DNA of 64,000 nt from assembly GCA_021819085.1 (NCBI GenBank), contig JAKASJ010000001.1:248001-312000 (forward strand), read 5' to 3'. Below the pieces are notes generated by a model. It saw nothing but the letters and a program-made list of their open reading frames with translations. It ran no database searches and was not told where the DNA came from. This DNA comes from Pseudomonadota bacterium (lineage in GTDB: Bacteria > Pseudomonadota > Gammaproteobacteria > Acidiferrobacterales > UBA6901). The stretch's first letter is position 1. Every line of letters starts with the position of its first letter. This document shows, piece by piece, positions 16,295 to 24,895 of the stretch. Both the position numbers and the translations under genes were made by a program.

Positions 16295-16414
16295 AGGATC
16301 ATGACTGACTCGACCGACTGTTGTAGTACTGAATCTACTTCGACCTCCGCGGCCCAGCGCAAGCGGAGGTCACAGGCTGTCAGGCGCCAACGGGGCTCAA
16401 TGCCCCGTTTTTTT
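16295..16414 (+). ncRNA. Structured leader RNA or small RNA ending in a terminator
   Basis: About 120 bases follow a promoter-like sequence and hold three stems: GTAG/CTAC (16323-16326 with 16335-16338), a perfect 9-bp stem GACCTCCGC/GCGGAGGTC (16342-16350 with 16363-16371), and a terminator (ACGGGGC/GCCCCGT plus seven T, 16390-16414). It could be a stand-alone small RNA or an attenuating leader of the DUF2156 gene. An ORF of 50 codons starts inside it at ATG 16301 (MTDSTDCCSTESTSTS...) with AGGA upstream, but it runs through the terminator, so full translation would need read-through. I do not recognise a known riboswitch class. Confidence 0.45.
16390..16414 (+). terminator. Rho-independent terminator
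   Basis: A 7-bp stem ACGGGGC/GCCCCGT with the loop TCAAT is followed by a run of seven T. It is a classic intrinsic terminator on the plus strand, 65 bases before the next ribosome site. It ends the leader/small RNA or attenuates the downstream genes. Confidence 0.85.
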
Positions 16415-16478
16415 ATTTCTGCCCATCCTCGCGCCAGCGGCCCCCATACCTGAACTTACCCCGATAAGGAGCCACACC

Positions 16479-16580
16479 GTGCCCGAGAAGAACGAAAACG
16501 AACCTCCCGAACCTATGACGGCGCCGACATGCGCCGGGACCCTGCATGACACAATTCATAAAGGGGACCGCCCATGCTGA
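16479..16580 (+). CDS. Short ORF of 33 codons coupled to the DUF2156 gene
   Basis: GTG at 16479 follows AAGGAG with a 7-base gap, one of the best ribosome sites in the window. The peptide begins MPEKNENEPPEPMTAP, is acidic and proline-rich at first, then contains TCAGTLHDTIHKGDRPC with two cysteines, the last being the final residue. Its stop overlaps the ATG of the DUF2156 gene (ATGCTGA), typical of translational coupling. It may be a leader peptide, a regulatory uORF or a substrate of the enzymes encoded next. I recognise no family, and the reading as a gene rests on signals rather than homology. Confidence 0.45.
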   Translation: MPEKNENEPPEPMTAPTCAGTLHDTIHKGDRPC

Positions 16581-17668
16581 ACGCCGTCAACGCCGTCATG
16601 GATGTCCACTTCCTCACCCCCGTCGGCCCTGCGCCCGTTCTCCCGGGCGATGCAGCGGGCGGGCACAGAACCGCCCGCCAGGATTCCGTCCGCAAACGTT
16701 ATCTCGTCGCCGGCAAATATCGCCTTTACCCCTTTGATCACAGTGCCAAGGCTTACTTCGACGAAGCCTGCGTCCGCAGCAACGTGGCACTGTCCGATTA
16801 CAGCTTCGCCAACAACGTCATCTGGCTGGCCCAGGCGAGCGGTTTCTACCAGATCATAGAAGGCTGTTTCTGCCTTTTTGCCTTGAACGGCAATGGCCTC
16901 ACCATGCTCTTGCCGCCGCTGGGCGATACCTCACGTCAGTATCGGGCGCTCAAGATCTGTATCAAGATCATGGACTTGTATAACCCGTCTCCGTTTCAGG
17001 CCCGGCTGGATTACGTATACAAGGACTTTCTCAAAGTTCTCGAACTGGATGGCGCAACCGGCGCGGCCCTGATCAACGGCGAGCGCTGGCACGTGGAGGT
17101 CACCAATCCGGATTACATCTACCGCACCCAGGATCTGATCGAGCTCCGGGGCAACGCTTACAAAACCAAGCGCAACGAGATCAACCAGTTCCGGCGCGCC
17201 TATCCGAACCACGCTCTGGTGCCTTTCAACAAGAGCCACCGAGACGAAGCGCGGGCCCTGGTGAATACCTGGGTGCAGAACCGCCTGCGCACTTTGCCGG
17301 ACGGGCCGGTCGAGGAGTTTCTGTACAACCTGGAGATGGAACGCAAGGCCATCCAGCGCGCCATCGCCCTGTGTGAAGAACTCGGACTGGAGGGCCTCAG
17401 CCTGTTCATCGATGGACGCCTGGAAGGCTTTACTTTTGGCGAACGCCTCAACCGGGATGTCGCCAACGTGCTGATTGAAAAGACGAACTTTAATATCCAG
17501 GGCGCTGCGCAGTACCTGTTCCGGGAGTTCAGCAAGGTCTTTGGCGATTGCACTTACATCAACGTCGGTGATGACCTCGGATTCGAGAACCTGCGGCGCG
17601 TGAAGATGAGCTATCGACCGGCCATGTTCGGCGAGAAGATCATCCTGAGACGCCCCTTGTCCGAGTGA
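16574..17668 (+). CDS. DUF2156 family (aminoacyl-tRNA-dependent transferase-like) protein
   Basis: A 364-residue soluble protein made up of a DUF2156 domain, related to the synthase half of MprF but without any membrane part. The fold is a tandem GNAT; visible segments are YRLYPFDHSAKAYFDEAC, DYIYRTQDLIELRGNAYKTKRNEIN (quoted in part), GLSLFIDGRLEGFTFGERL and TYINVGDDLGFENLRRVKMSY. Stand-alone members are predicted to move an amino acid from tRNA, or an acyl group from acyl-CoA, to an unknown acceptor. The start at 16574 has AGGGGA upstream; ATG at 16598 is an alternative. It overlaps the small ORF upstream and the acetyltransferase downstream, so all three are probably co-translated. Confidence 0.85.
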   Translation: MLNAVNAVMDVHFLTPVGPAPVLPGDAAGGHRTARQDSVRKRYLVAGKYRLYPFDHSAKAYFDEACVRSNVALSDYSFANNVIWLAQASGFYQIIEGCFCLFALNGNGLTMLLPPLGDTSRQYRALKICIKIMDLYNPSPFQARLDYVYKDFLKVLELDGATGAALINGERWHVEVTNPDYIYRTQDLIELRGNAYKTKRNEINQFRRAYPNHALVPFNKSHRDEARALVNTWVQNRLRTLPDGPVEEFLYNLEMERKAIQRAIALCEELGLEGLSLFIDGRLEGFTFGERLNRDVANVLIEKTNFNIQGAAQYLFREFSKVFGDCTYINVGDDLGFENLRRVKMSYRPAMFGEKIILRRPLSE

Positions 17669-18216
17669 TGTCTGCCAGGCCGGCGATACGTCGCGCCGGA
17701 CCGGCCGATCTTGACCGGATCGTCGAGATCGAACGTGAATGCTTCGGCACCGTTGATGGCGCCTTCTCGCGTCGCCAGCTCAGACGCCTGCTCGCCAATC
17801 CCAACGCCTACTGGATGCTGGGTGCCGACGGGCTGGCGGTGGCCTGCTGGCTGACTGCCAGCAACGGCCGCGCCCGCTGGGCGCGGCTCTATTCTCTGGC
17901 CGTGCACCCCAAGCTGCGCGGTCAGGGCTGGGGTGGACGGCTGCTGCGCGCCGGCCTGGCGTGGATGCGGGCACGGGACCTGTCGGTCTGCCGCGCGGAA
18001 GTAAACGCCCTCAATCATCCGGCACGCCGGCTTTACGCACGCTTCGGATTCCAGGAAGTTGGCCGGCTTCCCGGCTACTACGGACCCGCCGTCGACGGGC
18101 TGCGCCTGGTTCTGCACCTGAGTACCGAAAAATCTGCCGCAGCGGGCGACACCTCGGCCGGCAAGCGTTCGCAACGGCGCGGGCGCGGCTCATCGGGGCG
18201 CGTGCGCAACCCCTAG
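17668..18216 (+). CDS. GNAT N-acetyltransferase, RimI-like
   Basis: A 182-residue GNAT acetyltransferase of the RimI type. Acetyl-CoA-binding motif A is visible as LYSLAVHPKLRGQGWGGRLLRA (quoted here only as a landmark), followed by the RimI-like NHPARRLYARFGFQEVGRLPGYY. The conserved tyrosine in LYARFGF is the usual catalytic acid position. The last 35 residues are basic and disordered (GKRSQRRGRGSSGR). The ATG at 17668 overlaps the stop of the DUF2156 gene (TGATG). In this position it probably acetylates the same target as, or a product of, the DUF2156 enzyme; that is inference. Confidence 0.88.
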   Translation: MSARPAIRRAGPADLDRIVEIERECFGTVDGAFSRRQLRRLLANPNAYWMLGADGLAVACWLTASNGRARWARLYSLAVHPKLRGQGWGGRLLRAGLAWMRARDLSVCRAEVNALNHPARRLYARFGFQEVGRLPGYYGPAVDGLRLVLHLSTEKSAAAGDTSAGKRSQRRGRGSSGRVRNP

Positions 18217-19115
18217 GAACCTCCGCTGAGTCCGGCATCTTCGCGCACACCCAGTGCGAGCGCGGTCCAGTCCAGGTCGCCCCGGTTTCGGGCCAGTCCA
18301 GACAACAGCCGGTCATGCAGGAGACTCGCAAGCGGCATGGGCACCCGGCTCTCGTTGGCAGTCTGCTGCACGAGATCGATGTCCTTCTTCCCCAGAGACA
18401 GCTTGAACCCGGCAGGCTCGTAGATTCCGGAGGCGATAAGCCGGCCGTAGTTCTGGTAGATCGGGCCGCCGAACAGGGTTTCGCTCATCACGGTGGCAAA
18501 GCGCGCAGGGTCGACACCGTTCTTCGCAGCGAGCGCAAACGATTCCGCCATGGCCTCGAGGGCGGTGACGATCAGGAAATTGCCCGCGAGCTTGACCACG
18601 TTTGCAGACGCCGGGTTGTCCCCAAAATCATAAACCTGCTGCCCCAGGACCTCGAGCAGGGGCTGCACCCGGGACCGGGCAGCCGGCGCACCGGCCACAC
18701 AGATCCAGAGTTTCCTGGCGGCGGCCGCTTCCGGACGCCCGAACACCGGCGCCGCCACGTAGGCGCTGCCGCGGTCCGCGTGGTAGGCGGCGAGCCGCCG
18801 TGCCGTCGCCGGCGCCACCGTACTCATCGACAGGTGTACGCCGCCCTCGCCCAGCGCTTCTCCGAAACCACCCATGCCCTGCACCACTTCCTCCAGGGCC
18901 TGATCATTGGCAATCATGGTCACGACGATTCCGCCGGAGGCGACTGCTTCGACCGGCTTGGCCGCGGGCGTCACACCGGCGGCGCCAAGCTCCTGGACCC
19001 TCCCGGCACTGCGATTGTACGCACGCAGGCAATACCCCGCCGAGAGAAGATTGGCTGCCATGGGCTTGCCCATCTGCCCGAGGCCGATAAAACCGATCGT
19101 CTGGTCTTTGTCCAT
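18213..19115 (-). CDS. 3-hydroxyisobutyrate dehydrogenase-family oxidoreductase
   Basis: A 300-residue beta-hydroxyacid dehydrogenase. The Rossmann motif GFIGLGQMGKPMA opens the protein at residue 8, the substrate-binding LSMSTVAPATARRLAA is near 95-110, and the catalytic lysine lies in NVVKLAGNFL near 174. The family includes 3-hydroxyisobutyrate, tartronate semialdehyde and glyoxylate/succinic semialdehyde reductases; SMSTVAP with KLAGNF fits the GLYR-type subgroup, but the substrate is not certain. It is convergent with the acetyltransferase, overlapping its stop by four bases. GGAG lies 10 bases upstream of the ATG. Confidence 0.88.
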   Translation of the reverse strand: MDKDQTIGFIGLGQMGKPMAANLLSAGYCLRAYNRSAGRVQELGAAGVTPAAKPVEAVASGGIVVTMIANDQALEEVVQGMGGFGEALGEGGVHLSMSTVAPATARRLAAYHADRGSAYVAAPVFGRPEAAAARKLWICVAGAPAARSRVQPLLEVLGQQVYDFGDNPASANVVKLAGNFLIVTALEAMAESFALAAKNGVDPARFATVMSETLFGGPIYQNYGRLIASGIYEPAGFKLSLGKKDIDLVQQTANESRVPMPLASLLHDRLLSGLARNRGDLDWTALALGVREDAGLSGGS

Positions 19116-19586
19116 ACCGTGGTTTCTCCATTGTTCGGATTGAGAAAGACGTCACCGCATGCCGGATGCCACCGGACTGACGCAATACACCCCGGACCGC
19201 CTTCCGCCCCAGATGGGTCGCGCACGGCGACGTGAATTCTGCTCTCCACGACCGGCGCACCCGCTCAGTGATGCGGCAGCACGGCGCACAGCAGGCAAAC
19301 CCCAGGCAACGACAGCCCGGACAGACTCCCGTGTCCCGCGACATTGCAGAAACTTACGACGTTACCGGCACCCATGCAAATCCTCGCCGTACTGCTACGT
19401 CGCGATTCCATTCCCCCCGAGGAAGATTGAACTTTATCCAGTGGCGTGCGTATGATGCCGACGCCGGCTTCCGGCCCGTCACCGCAATCGGTAGCCCTGC
19501 AGGCTGCAGGGTGAGATTTTTCCGCGCTTCGCGCTGTGACGGCCGGTTTCCCCAAACACCAGACTGCAAAGCACCAGAGCAAGGCC
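19116..19586. other. Non-coding stretch upstream of the hydrolase gene
   Basis: This region of 471 bases has no convincing gene. It holds the promoter regions of two divergent genes. A hairpin CCCTGCA-GGC-TGCAGGG (19495-19511) lies about 75 bases before the hydrolase start and could be a terminator-like leader structure. Nothing else is recognised. Confidence 0.4.
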
Positions 19587-20198
19587 ATGCCCGCACCAAC
19601 CAAGCTGATGTTTCTTCCCGGAGCCCTTGGCAACCCGGACTTCTGGAAGCCGGTTTCCGACCTGCTTGTTCATTCAGCCTCCCGGACCCTGCTTGGCTGG
19701 CCTGGTTTTGGCTCGACGCCGATCGATCCGCTTGTCAACGGAATCGATGATCTGGTTGCCAAGGTGGTTTCCGGAATTGATCAGCCCACGGCCGTTATTG
19801 CCCAGTCAATGGGAGGCGTGATCGCCATGCAGGCTGCGCTTGAGCGCCCCGGCCTCGTCACGCACCTGGTGCTTGCGGCCACATCGGGCGGGGTCGACGT
19901 TTCCGATCTGCGTGCCGAAGACTGGCGCCCCGCGTTCCTCAGGGCCAACCCGTCGATTCCCCGCTGGTTCGTGGACTATAAATCCGACATTTCCGCCAGC
20001 CTCGCATCTATTCATGCGCCGGTCCTGCTTCTGTGGGGAGATGCCGATCCGATAAGCCCTGTTGCAGTTGGCTTGCGCCTGCACAAGCTGCTGCCCCGCG
20101 CACACCTGCACGTCCTTGCCGGAGGCGCGCATGATTTCGCCAATGTGCTCGCGCCCAGCGTTGCACGACTGATTGCTGAACATCTCCGCGCAGCCTAG
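19587..20198 (+). CDS. Alpha/beta hydrolase
   Basis: A 203-residue alpha/beta hydrolase, short for the family. It begins with the oxyanion strand LMFLPGALGNPDFW, carries the nucleophile elbow AQSMGG (serine near residue 74), an acidic residue in LLLWGDADPISP and the histidine in LAGGAHDF near the end. This arrangement matches small esterases or lactonases such as the BioH/MhpC type, with a reduced lid. The frame opens upstream at GTG 19536, but the conserved N-terminal strand and a GCAAGG ribosome site favour ATG 19587. It stands alone, and no substrate can be named. Confidence 0.85.
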   Translation: MPAPTKLMFLPGALGNPDFWKPVSDLLVHSASRTLLGWPGFGSTPIDPLVNGIDDLVAKVVSGIDQPTAVIAQSMGGVIAMQAALERPGLVTHLVLAATSGGVDVSDLRAEDWRPAFLRANPSIPRWFVDYKSDISASLASIHAPVLLLWGDADPISPVAVGLRLHKLLPRAHLHVLAGGAHDFANVLAPSVARLIAEHLRAA

Positions 20199-20507
20199 CC
20201 CATCGTCACAACGGGCCGCTCTTGGCGGGGGCTGGACTGAATTGCGTGAAAATAAAAATGCACCTCACGCCCTTATCGGTCATGGAAGTCCGTGATTGCC
20301 CGACTTCCGCAAACCTGACCCGTCGCTGATGTCTGGGGGGATTGCTGACCTGAGTTTCACCGAAGTGGCGGATGGGCCTCAGAAAACGCCGGCACAGGCG
20401 TGATGACCGTGCGCCTGCGGCTACCTAACCGGGCAACCGCATTTGCGCTGTCGCGCACGCAACGGCTGACTTACCGGCCAGGCAACGGAGCGCGATACCG
20501 CCCGCAC
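20199..20507. other. Non-coding stretch with an inverted repeat
   Basis: About 310 bases between convergent genes. GGAAGTC (20284-20290) and GACTTCC (20302-20308) form a short stem that may help terminate transcription. No gene or repeat is seen otherwise. Confidence 0.35.
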
Positions 20508-21101
20508 CTAACCGATCTTTTCTACTATCTCGGCAAACGAATGGGCTGGTATGGGGCTTTGCGCTACGTTTTTGAATAGCAGCTTGCTGATGCGGCTGGT
20601 TGAGAACATGCCTATCACTCGATGCGCTTGAGAGGCTGGATCGACCTGCGCGACGAGCGCGTGCTGGCGCGCAAGGCTGCGCAGAGTCGCGACAATATCA
20701 CCGACCATGGCCGCTTGCACACGCGCCGCGTCCAGGACCTGGATATCTGCCTGCGGGGTCATGATTGAGGCGACCGTGATTTTGGAACGCGGCAGGCGTG
20801 TCTGCCGGGTGACCTTGATCGGTCGTTCCCCCATGATGTCGGTGGCGGTAATGATTCCCATGATCTCGTCGATGTCGTTCATGACAAACAGAAGCCGCAC
20901 GCCCGCGGTTTTCATCTGCCCAAGCGCCGTGGCAATCGGAGTCTGTGGAGTCGTGGTAACGGGCGTGACGAAGGCGAAATCGGTCATGACCGAGGTCGCC
21001 GGACTATCGACATGAACCAGCCTGATTCCTCCGGTCGTGGAACTGAAGTTCGACTTCGGTTTCAGCGGAATGGACGGAAGGCCCGTGAACGTATCGAACA
21101 T
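20508..21101 (-). CDS. CBS-domain protein
   Basis: A 197-residue protein with a tandem CBS (Bateman) module. The first CBS motif is TPIATALGQMKTAGVRLLFVMNDIDEIMGIITATDI (residues about 55-90), and a second, more diverged one covers about 110-175 (VASIMTPQADIQVLDAARV ... HRVIGMFSTSRI). Such modules bind adenine nucleotides or S-adenosylmethionine and report energy state. No effector domain is attached, so it is a stand-alone sensor. AAGGAGG lies 8 bases before the ATG, so it should be well translated. The gene is monocistronic, with long intergenic regions on both sides. Confidence 0.87.
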   Translation of the reverse strand: MFDTFTGLPSIPLKPKSNFSSTTGGIRLVHVDSPATSVMTDFAFVTPVTTTPQTPIATALGQMKTAGVRLLFVMNDIDEIMGIITATDIMGERPIKVTRQTRLPRSKITVASIMTPQADIQVLDAARVQAAMVGDIVATLRSLARQHALVAQVDPASQAHRVIGMFSTSRISKLLFKNVAQSPIPAHSFAEIVEKIG

Positions 21102-21635
21102 CGTGTGCCTCCTTCAGGCATTTATCGGGACGTCTGGCGTGTTCATCCGGGATACATGCCGACGACATGGCGAGAAAGCCGGTAGCTGTTGTTCATGCCC
21201 GAGGTAAAGCAATCGCCATGCCAATACGGAATCCAGCGCCGAAGCCCGCGCCGGACCGCAATTTTTGGTGTGATTGAGTGGCTGGGTACAGTGCAATGAA
21301 CCGCATCGGTGGTGTCCGACGCATCGGCGTGGTGCAGCGGACCTCATGACCGCACTATTGCATGGCACATGCATTCCCGAATGCCTCCGGCGTCTATCCC
21401 GTCCCGGGAACGGATGTTGCCGCTCGATATTCATTCAATCCTGACCCGGGCGTGAAGCAAACCCGTGGCCCGGATCCGCACTGCCACTCCGCCGACCGCG
21501 TGCAAAATAAAAAACGCATCCACTGATTCAAGAACTGCGGTCCAGTCGCCCGCCTCCGGATCCAGGCCGGAACGCCGGGAACCGGGTCGAATGCGCCCAT
21601 TTTCGGAAACGCAGGGCGAGGCTTTCCGGAGCCGA
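21102..21635. other. Non-coding stretch
   Basis: A 534-base region upstream of the CBS gene. Frames here are short and of random composition, and no repeat or RNA structure stands out. It presumably holds the CBS gene promoter and the end of the MFS transcript. Confidence 0.35.
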
Positions 21636-22862
21636 TCACTGCGGTGGAGCAGCCCGAGTGTCAGGACCACGACGCCGGTCAGGCCTCAGGATAAGAATCG
21701 CTACGATTGCGGCCAGCGCAAGAAACGCAGCCAAAAGGAAGGCGCCGACCGGATGCATAGTCCACAGTGCTCCGGCAATCAGCGATGCAGGAACGTAAAT
21801 GATCCCGGTGAGAAAATTGTAGACACCGATCGCGGATGCCCGTCGATCCGTCTCGATGTCCGCAATGAACGCCTTGCTCTGTGCTTCGTCGATTGAATAG
21901 AACACGCCATAGACGACGAACAGGACAATGACCTCCCATTTTGTGGTCGCGAATGCAAAACCAGCGCTCATCAGAAAATAGACCAGGTACCCCAGAACGA
22001 TGATTCGCACCCTGCCGAAGCGGTCGCCAAGTTTTCCGACCACCGGCGCAGAAACGACCAGCGCCGCGTTGAACAGTGCGAAAAGCAGTGCAATATCATC
22101 GACAGCAAAGCCCACGCCATGCGCACGCAACAGCAGAAAACCGAAGCTGAAATAGCCCAGAGAGAAAATGCCTGCTGCCACCAGATAGCGCTTGAACTCC
22201 GGACTCAATATTTTCCATGTCCTGAACATATTCTCGCGCTTGTGCTGAACCCCTGGCTTTTCCTTTATGAAACTCAGCAGAGCAACGCTGAGCACTGCCG
22301 GAAAGAGCGCAACCCAGAACAGTGTCCGGAATGTGGAGGCCCGATTTCCTAGCCACCAGAGCAGGCCGTACGCGAAAAGCGGTCCGAAAATGGCCCCGGA
22401 CTTATCGAGAGCCTTGTGCACACCGAACGAGTACCCTCTTATGTCTTTGTCGGAGACCGCCGACAGCCAGGCGTCACGCGGCGCACTCCGGAAGCTTTTG
22501 CCCAGACGCTCGATAATCCGAAATGCACCAAGGCCAACAACCGAGCTGGTCAACAGAAGAATGATCTTGGCAAGAGTGGAAAAGCCGTACCCCGCCATGG
22601 CGAAGACCTTGCGCTTCCCGGTCCGATCTGACAACCAGCCAGCGAGGTAGTCCAGCGAAGATGCGGAAAAATCGGACAAGCCCTCGACCACCCCCAGCAA
22701 CGCAGCCGATGCGCCTGCAATCGTCGTAAAAAATATTGCGAAGACCGAAAAAATCATCTCGGAACTGAGATCGGTCATAAAGCTCACAAGACCCAGTTTG
22801 AGGACGTCCGGATGAACGCTGAAGTTCCTGTCAGCGGAATCAGGTGGTATCTGCTCCTGCAT
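21636..22862 (-). CDS. Major facilitator superfamily transporter
   Basis: A 408-residue MFS protein with 11-12 hydrophobic segments. The loop 2-3 signature DYLAGWLSDRTGKRKVF near residue 73-90 and its second-half counterpart GKLGDRFGRVRII near 265 mark the two six-helix halves. FMTDLSSEMIFSVFAIFFTT in helix 1 is typical of a subgroup of small drug-type exporters often annotated as MFS transporter only. The frame extends to a TTG at 22925 without a ribosome site; ATG 22862 is preferred. No substrate is indicated by the neighbours. Confidence 0.9.
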   Translation of the reverse strand: MQEQIPPDSADRNFSVHPDVLKLGLVSFMTDLSSEMIFSVFAIFFTTIAGASAALLGVVEGLSDFSASSLDYLAGWLSDRTGKRKVFAMAGYGFSTLAKIILLLTSSVVGLGAFRIIERLGKSFRSAPRDAWLSAVSDKDIRGYSFGVHKALDKSGAIFGPLFAYGLLWWLGNRASTFRTLFWVALFPAVLSVALLSFIKEKPGVQHKRENMFRTWKILSPEFKRYLVAAGIFSLGYFSFGFLLLRAHGVGFAVDDIALLFALFNAALVVSAPVVGKLGDRFGRVRIIVLGYLVYFLMSAGFAFATTKWEVIVLFVVYGVFYSIDEAQSKAFIADIETDRRASAIGVYNFLTGIIYVPASLIAGALWTMHPVGAFLLAAFLALAAIVAILILRPDRRRGPDTRAAPPQ

Positions 22863-23164
22863 GGTCGCCTGGCGCTCTTGGTAGGGTCTTCGTTGAGGGG
22901 TGCGACCTATCTTGGTATTGAGCAACCGCAGCTGCCGTCATGATCCCCGATGCCATATCATAATACCGATCTGGCATGCCCGGGCGGAACGCGCCAGGCT
23001 TGTCGGTCAGCACGCAGAGCATCTGCATCGTCATGCAACAGTGCCGGTCCGAGGCATCGAAGATGCTTTTAACAACGGATGTGGGCGTGGAATAACGTCG
23101 GGCTCGAGTATGGGCTTTTTGGCCAGGGACTGTCAGTCGACCCTTCGCGTTATCCATGACGCGG
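22863..23164. other. Non-coding stretch
   Basis: About 300 bases between the methyltransferase stop and the MFS start on the same strand. It contains GCCAGGGACTGTCAG (23122-23136), which recurs inverted in the tRNA-Sec remnant at 26532-26546. No gene is supported. Confidence 0.35.
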
Positions 23165-23824
23165 CTACGGTTTGCGCCACACACTGGCCAGCCAGGGTTG
23201 GCGCTCGCGCGGCAGGCCGGTTGGCCGGTAGTAGAATTCGAGTTCCGTGAACCCGGTATCTGACATATAGCGACGCCAGGCCTCCAGGTCGTGGTAAGCA
23301 CCGTAGCGCCCGCCGTTCCAGCCCTCCTCGTTTTTGCCGTGCGGGTTGGAACTGAACAGCACTCCCCCGGGCTTCAGTGCGGCGTGCAATTGCCGCAAAA
23401 CGCGCCGCAATTCCTGAGTCGGCACGTGAAACAGACTGGCGTTGGCAAAAATGCCATCGAAACGCTCTGCCGGCAGATCGAGCTCAAGGAAATCCTGCTG
23501 CCACACCTCGCACCGACTGTCGGTGCGCGCCATCGCAGCAAAGCCTGCGGCCCCCTCCAGGCCGATCGCAGCATGGCCCAGTTCCGAGAAGACCTTGAGG
23601 TCGCGCCCCGGTCCACAGCCGAAATCGAGAATCACGAAGGGCGGCTGGCCTTTGATATGCCGCAGTAATGCGGCAATGTTCTGGGAGACATCGTGATCAC
23701 GGGTGCGGTCGCGAAACGCTTCGGCGCGCCGCTCGTAGTGAGCGAGCGTCATGGCAGCAATCTCTTCCAGCTCGTGCGGCTCGAGCGGCTTGGCATGCAT
23801 AGGGGCGTTTTCGCGTTGGGACAT
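23165..23824 (-). CDS. Class I SAM-dependent methyltransferase
   Basis: A 219-residue methyltransferase. Motif I is VILDFGCGPGRDLKVF (residues about 50-65), motif II an acidic LEGAAGFAAMA, post-motif QDFLELDLPAERFDGIFANASLFHVP, and motif IV/V KPGGVLFSSNPHGKNEEGW. The end (DTGFTELEFYYRPTGLPR) is like small-molecule methyltransferases close to Tam/UbiE relatives. The acceptor is unknown. The ATG at 23824 is taken as start; an ATG at 23869 adds 15 residues with no ribosome site. It appears monocistronic. Confidence 0.88.
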   Translation of the reverse strand: MSQRENAPMHAKPLEPHELEEIAAMTLAHYERRAEAFRDRTRDHDVSQNIAALLRHIKGQPPFVILDFGCGPGRDLKVFSELGHAAIGLEGAAGFAAMARTDSRCEVWQQDFLELDLPAERFDGIFANASLFHVPTQELRRVLRQLHAALKPGGVLFSSNPHGKNEEGWNGGRYGAYHDLEAWRRYMSDTGFTELEFYYRPTGLPRERQPWLASVWRKP

Positions 23825-24895
23825 CTCGTCATTCCCATTATGGTCCAGATTGGCAGCGGGCGGAATCATGCCCGATCAGCGAAAACGTCAATCGCTGGAC
23901 CGGAGGCTTGCCTGCGCATGACAGGCGAATCGAATTGCAGCAGAGAACCGTAACCAGGACCAGTCCGTGTGTGGACCAGTGCGGGGCTCTTCGTTGCCTA
24001 ACCGCCCGGTGAGAAATTGCCGATGATCCCGATCGAGGCGCCGGAAAGCAGCTTAACGGGGCATCGCGGGAAAGATGCCTTATCGCCAGACGCACCGCAG
24101 AAAAGCTTGCGATCCCGGCAACGATCGCCTGACCGGAAAAGTAGACGTATCGTTCCCACGTCCGAACAAGCCCGGAATCGCGCAAATCCCCGATCCACCC
24201 GGTCCTGCGTGGATCCCGGTTTCAAATTCGCGCGGGCGCATGGCCATGACGAATAATAAATTCCTCATTTCATGCCGGACACACCGCAAGCCACGGCGTG
24301 CAAAGCGCTTCCGGCATGCGCACTGGCCGACGAAGCCGGTCAATCGCTCGAGACCAAAATGTTTGTGTTATGCTATTTACATGGAATGTAGCCAAGATGG
24401 ATGGCCATTCACCGTTGGCGGCCGCGACCGGAACCGGATCGACCGGTCGCTTGTGCGCAAACCTGACGCAACGGCGGAAGAACCGTTCCAGCAATCACCG
24501 ACATGTCCGGAGGCAAACGCAGGCCGAGCTGCCTTGACGCTCGCCGGGAAGAAGCTTCTTCGTTGAGACGGTACGTGGCGAGATCAGGACCGGCTTTCGC
24601 CCTCGTCCCGGACGCTTTTCTGCGCGATGCCGCGATTTCCTTCTGCTCCGCTTGCAACCCCACGAGGCTGGCGTCTCATGGCCCGGGACCGAACCGCTTG
24701 AGGGATTCTGGGTCCGCGAGCGTACCCTGCGGCCTGGGGACGACTCGGGGTCCGGTGCGTGCGCAGCGGGTCCATTCCCGCAGCCTGAATGGTGGCCGGC
24801 TGCAAACGGCCGGATCGTCGCCAAAGAAGCGAACACCTGGTTTCGGGTGATCAATAAAACCCGCTTTACTTTCGGACTGGGAGGAGACTTAAACC
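23825..24895. other. Long non-coding stretch of about 1.07 kb
   Basis: No frame here has recognisable protein character. The best small candidate is ATG 24382 to 24566 (61 codons, MECSQDGWPF...), without a good ribosome site. A T/A-rich spot TTATGCTATTTACATGG near 24366-24383 could be a promoter. The 3' end carries the strong ribosome site of the NfeD gene (GGGAGGAG at 24880-24887). The region may hold a decayed gene. Confidence 0.35.

Noticed and set aside
24382-24566. 61-codon frame in the 23.8-24.9 kb gap
   Set aside because: No Shine-Dalgarno sequence and no recognisable protein pattern.
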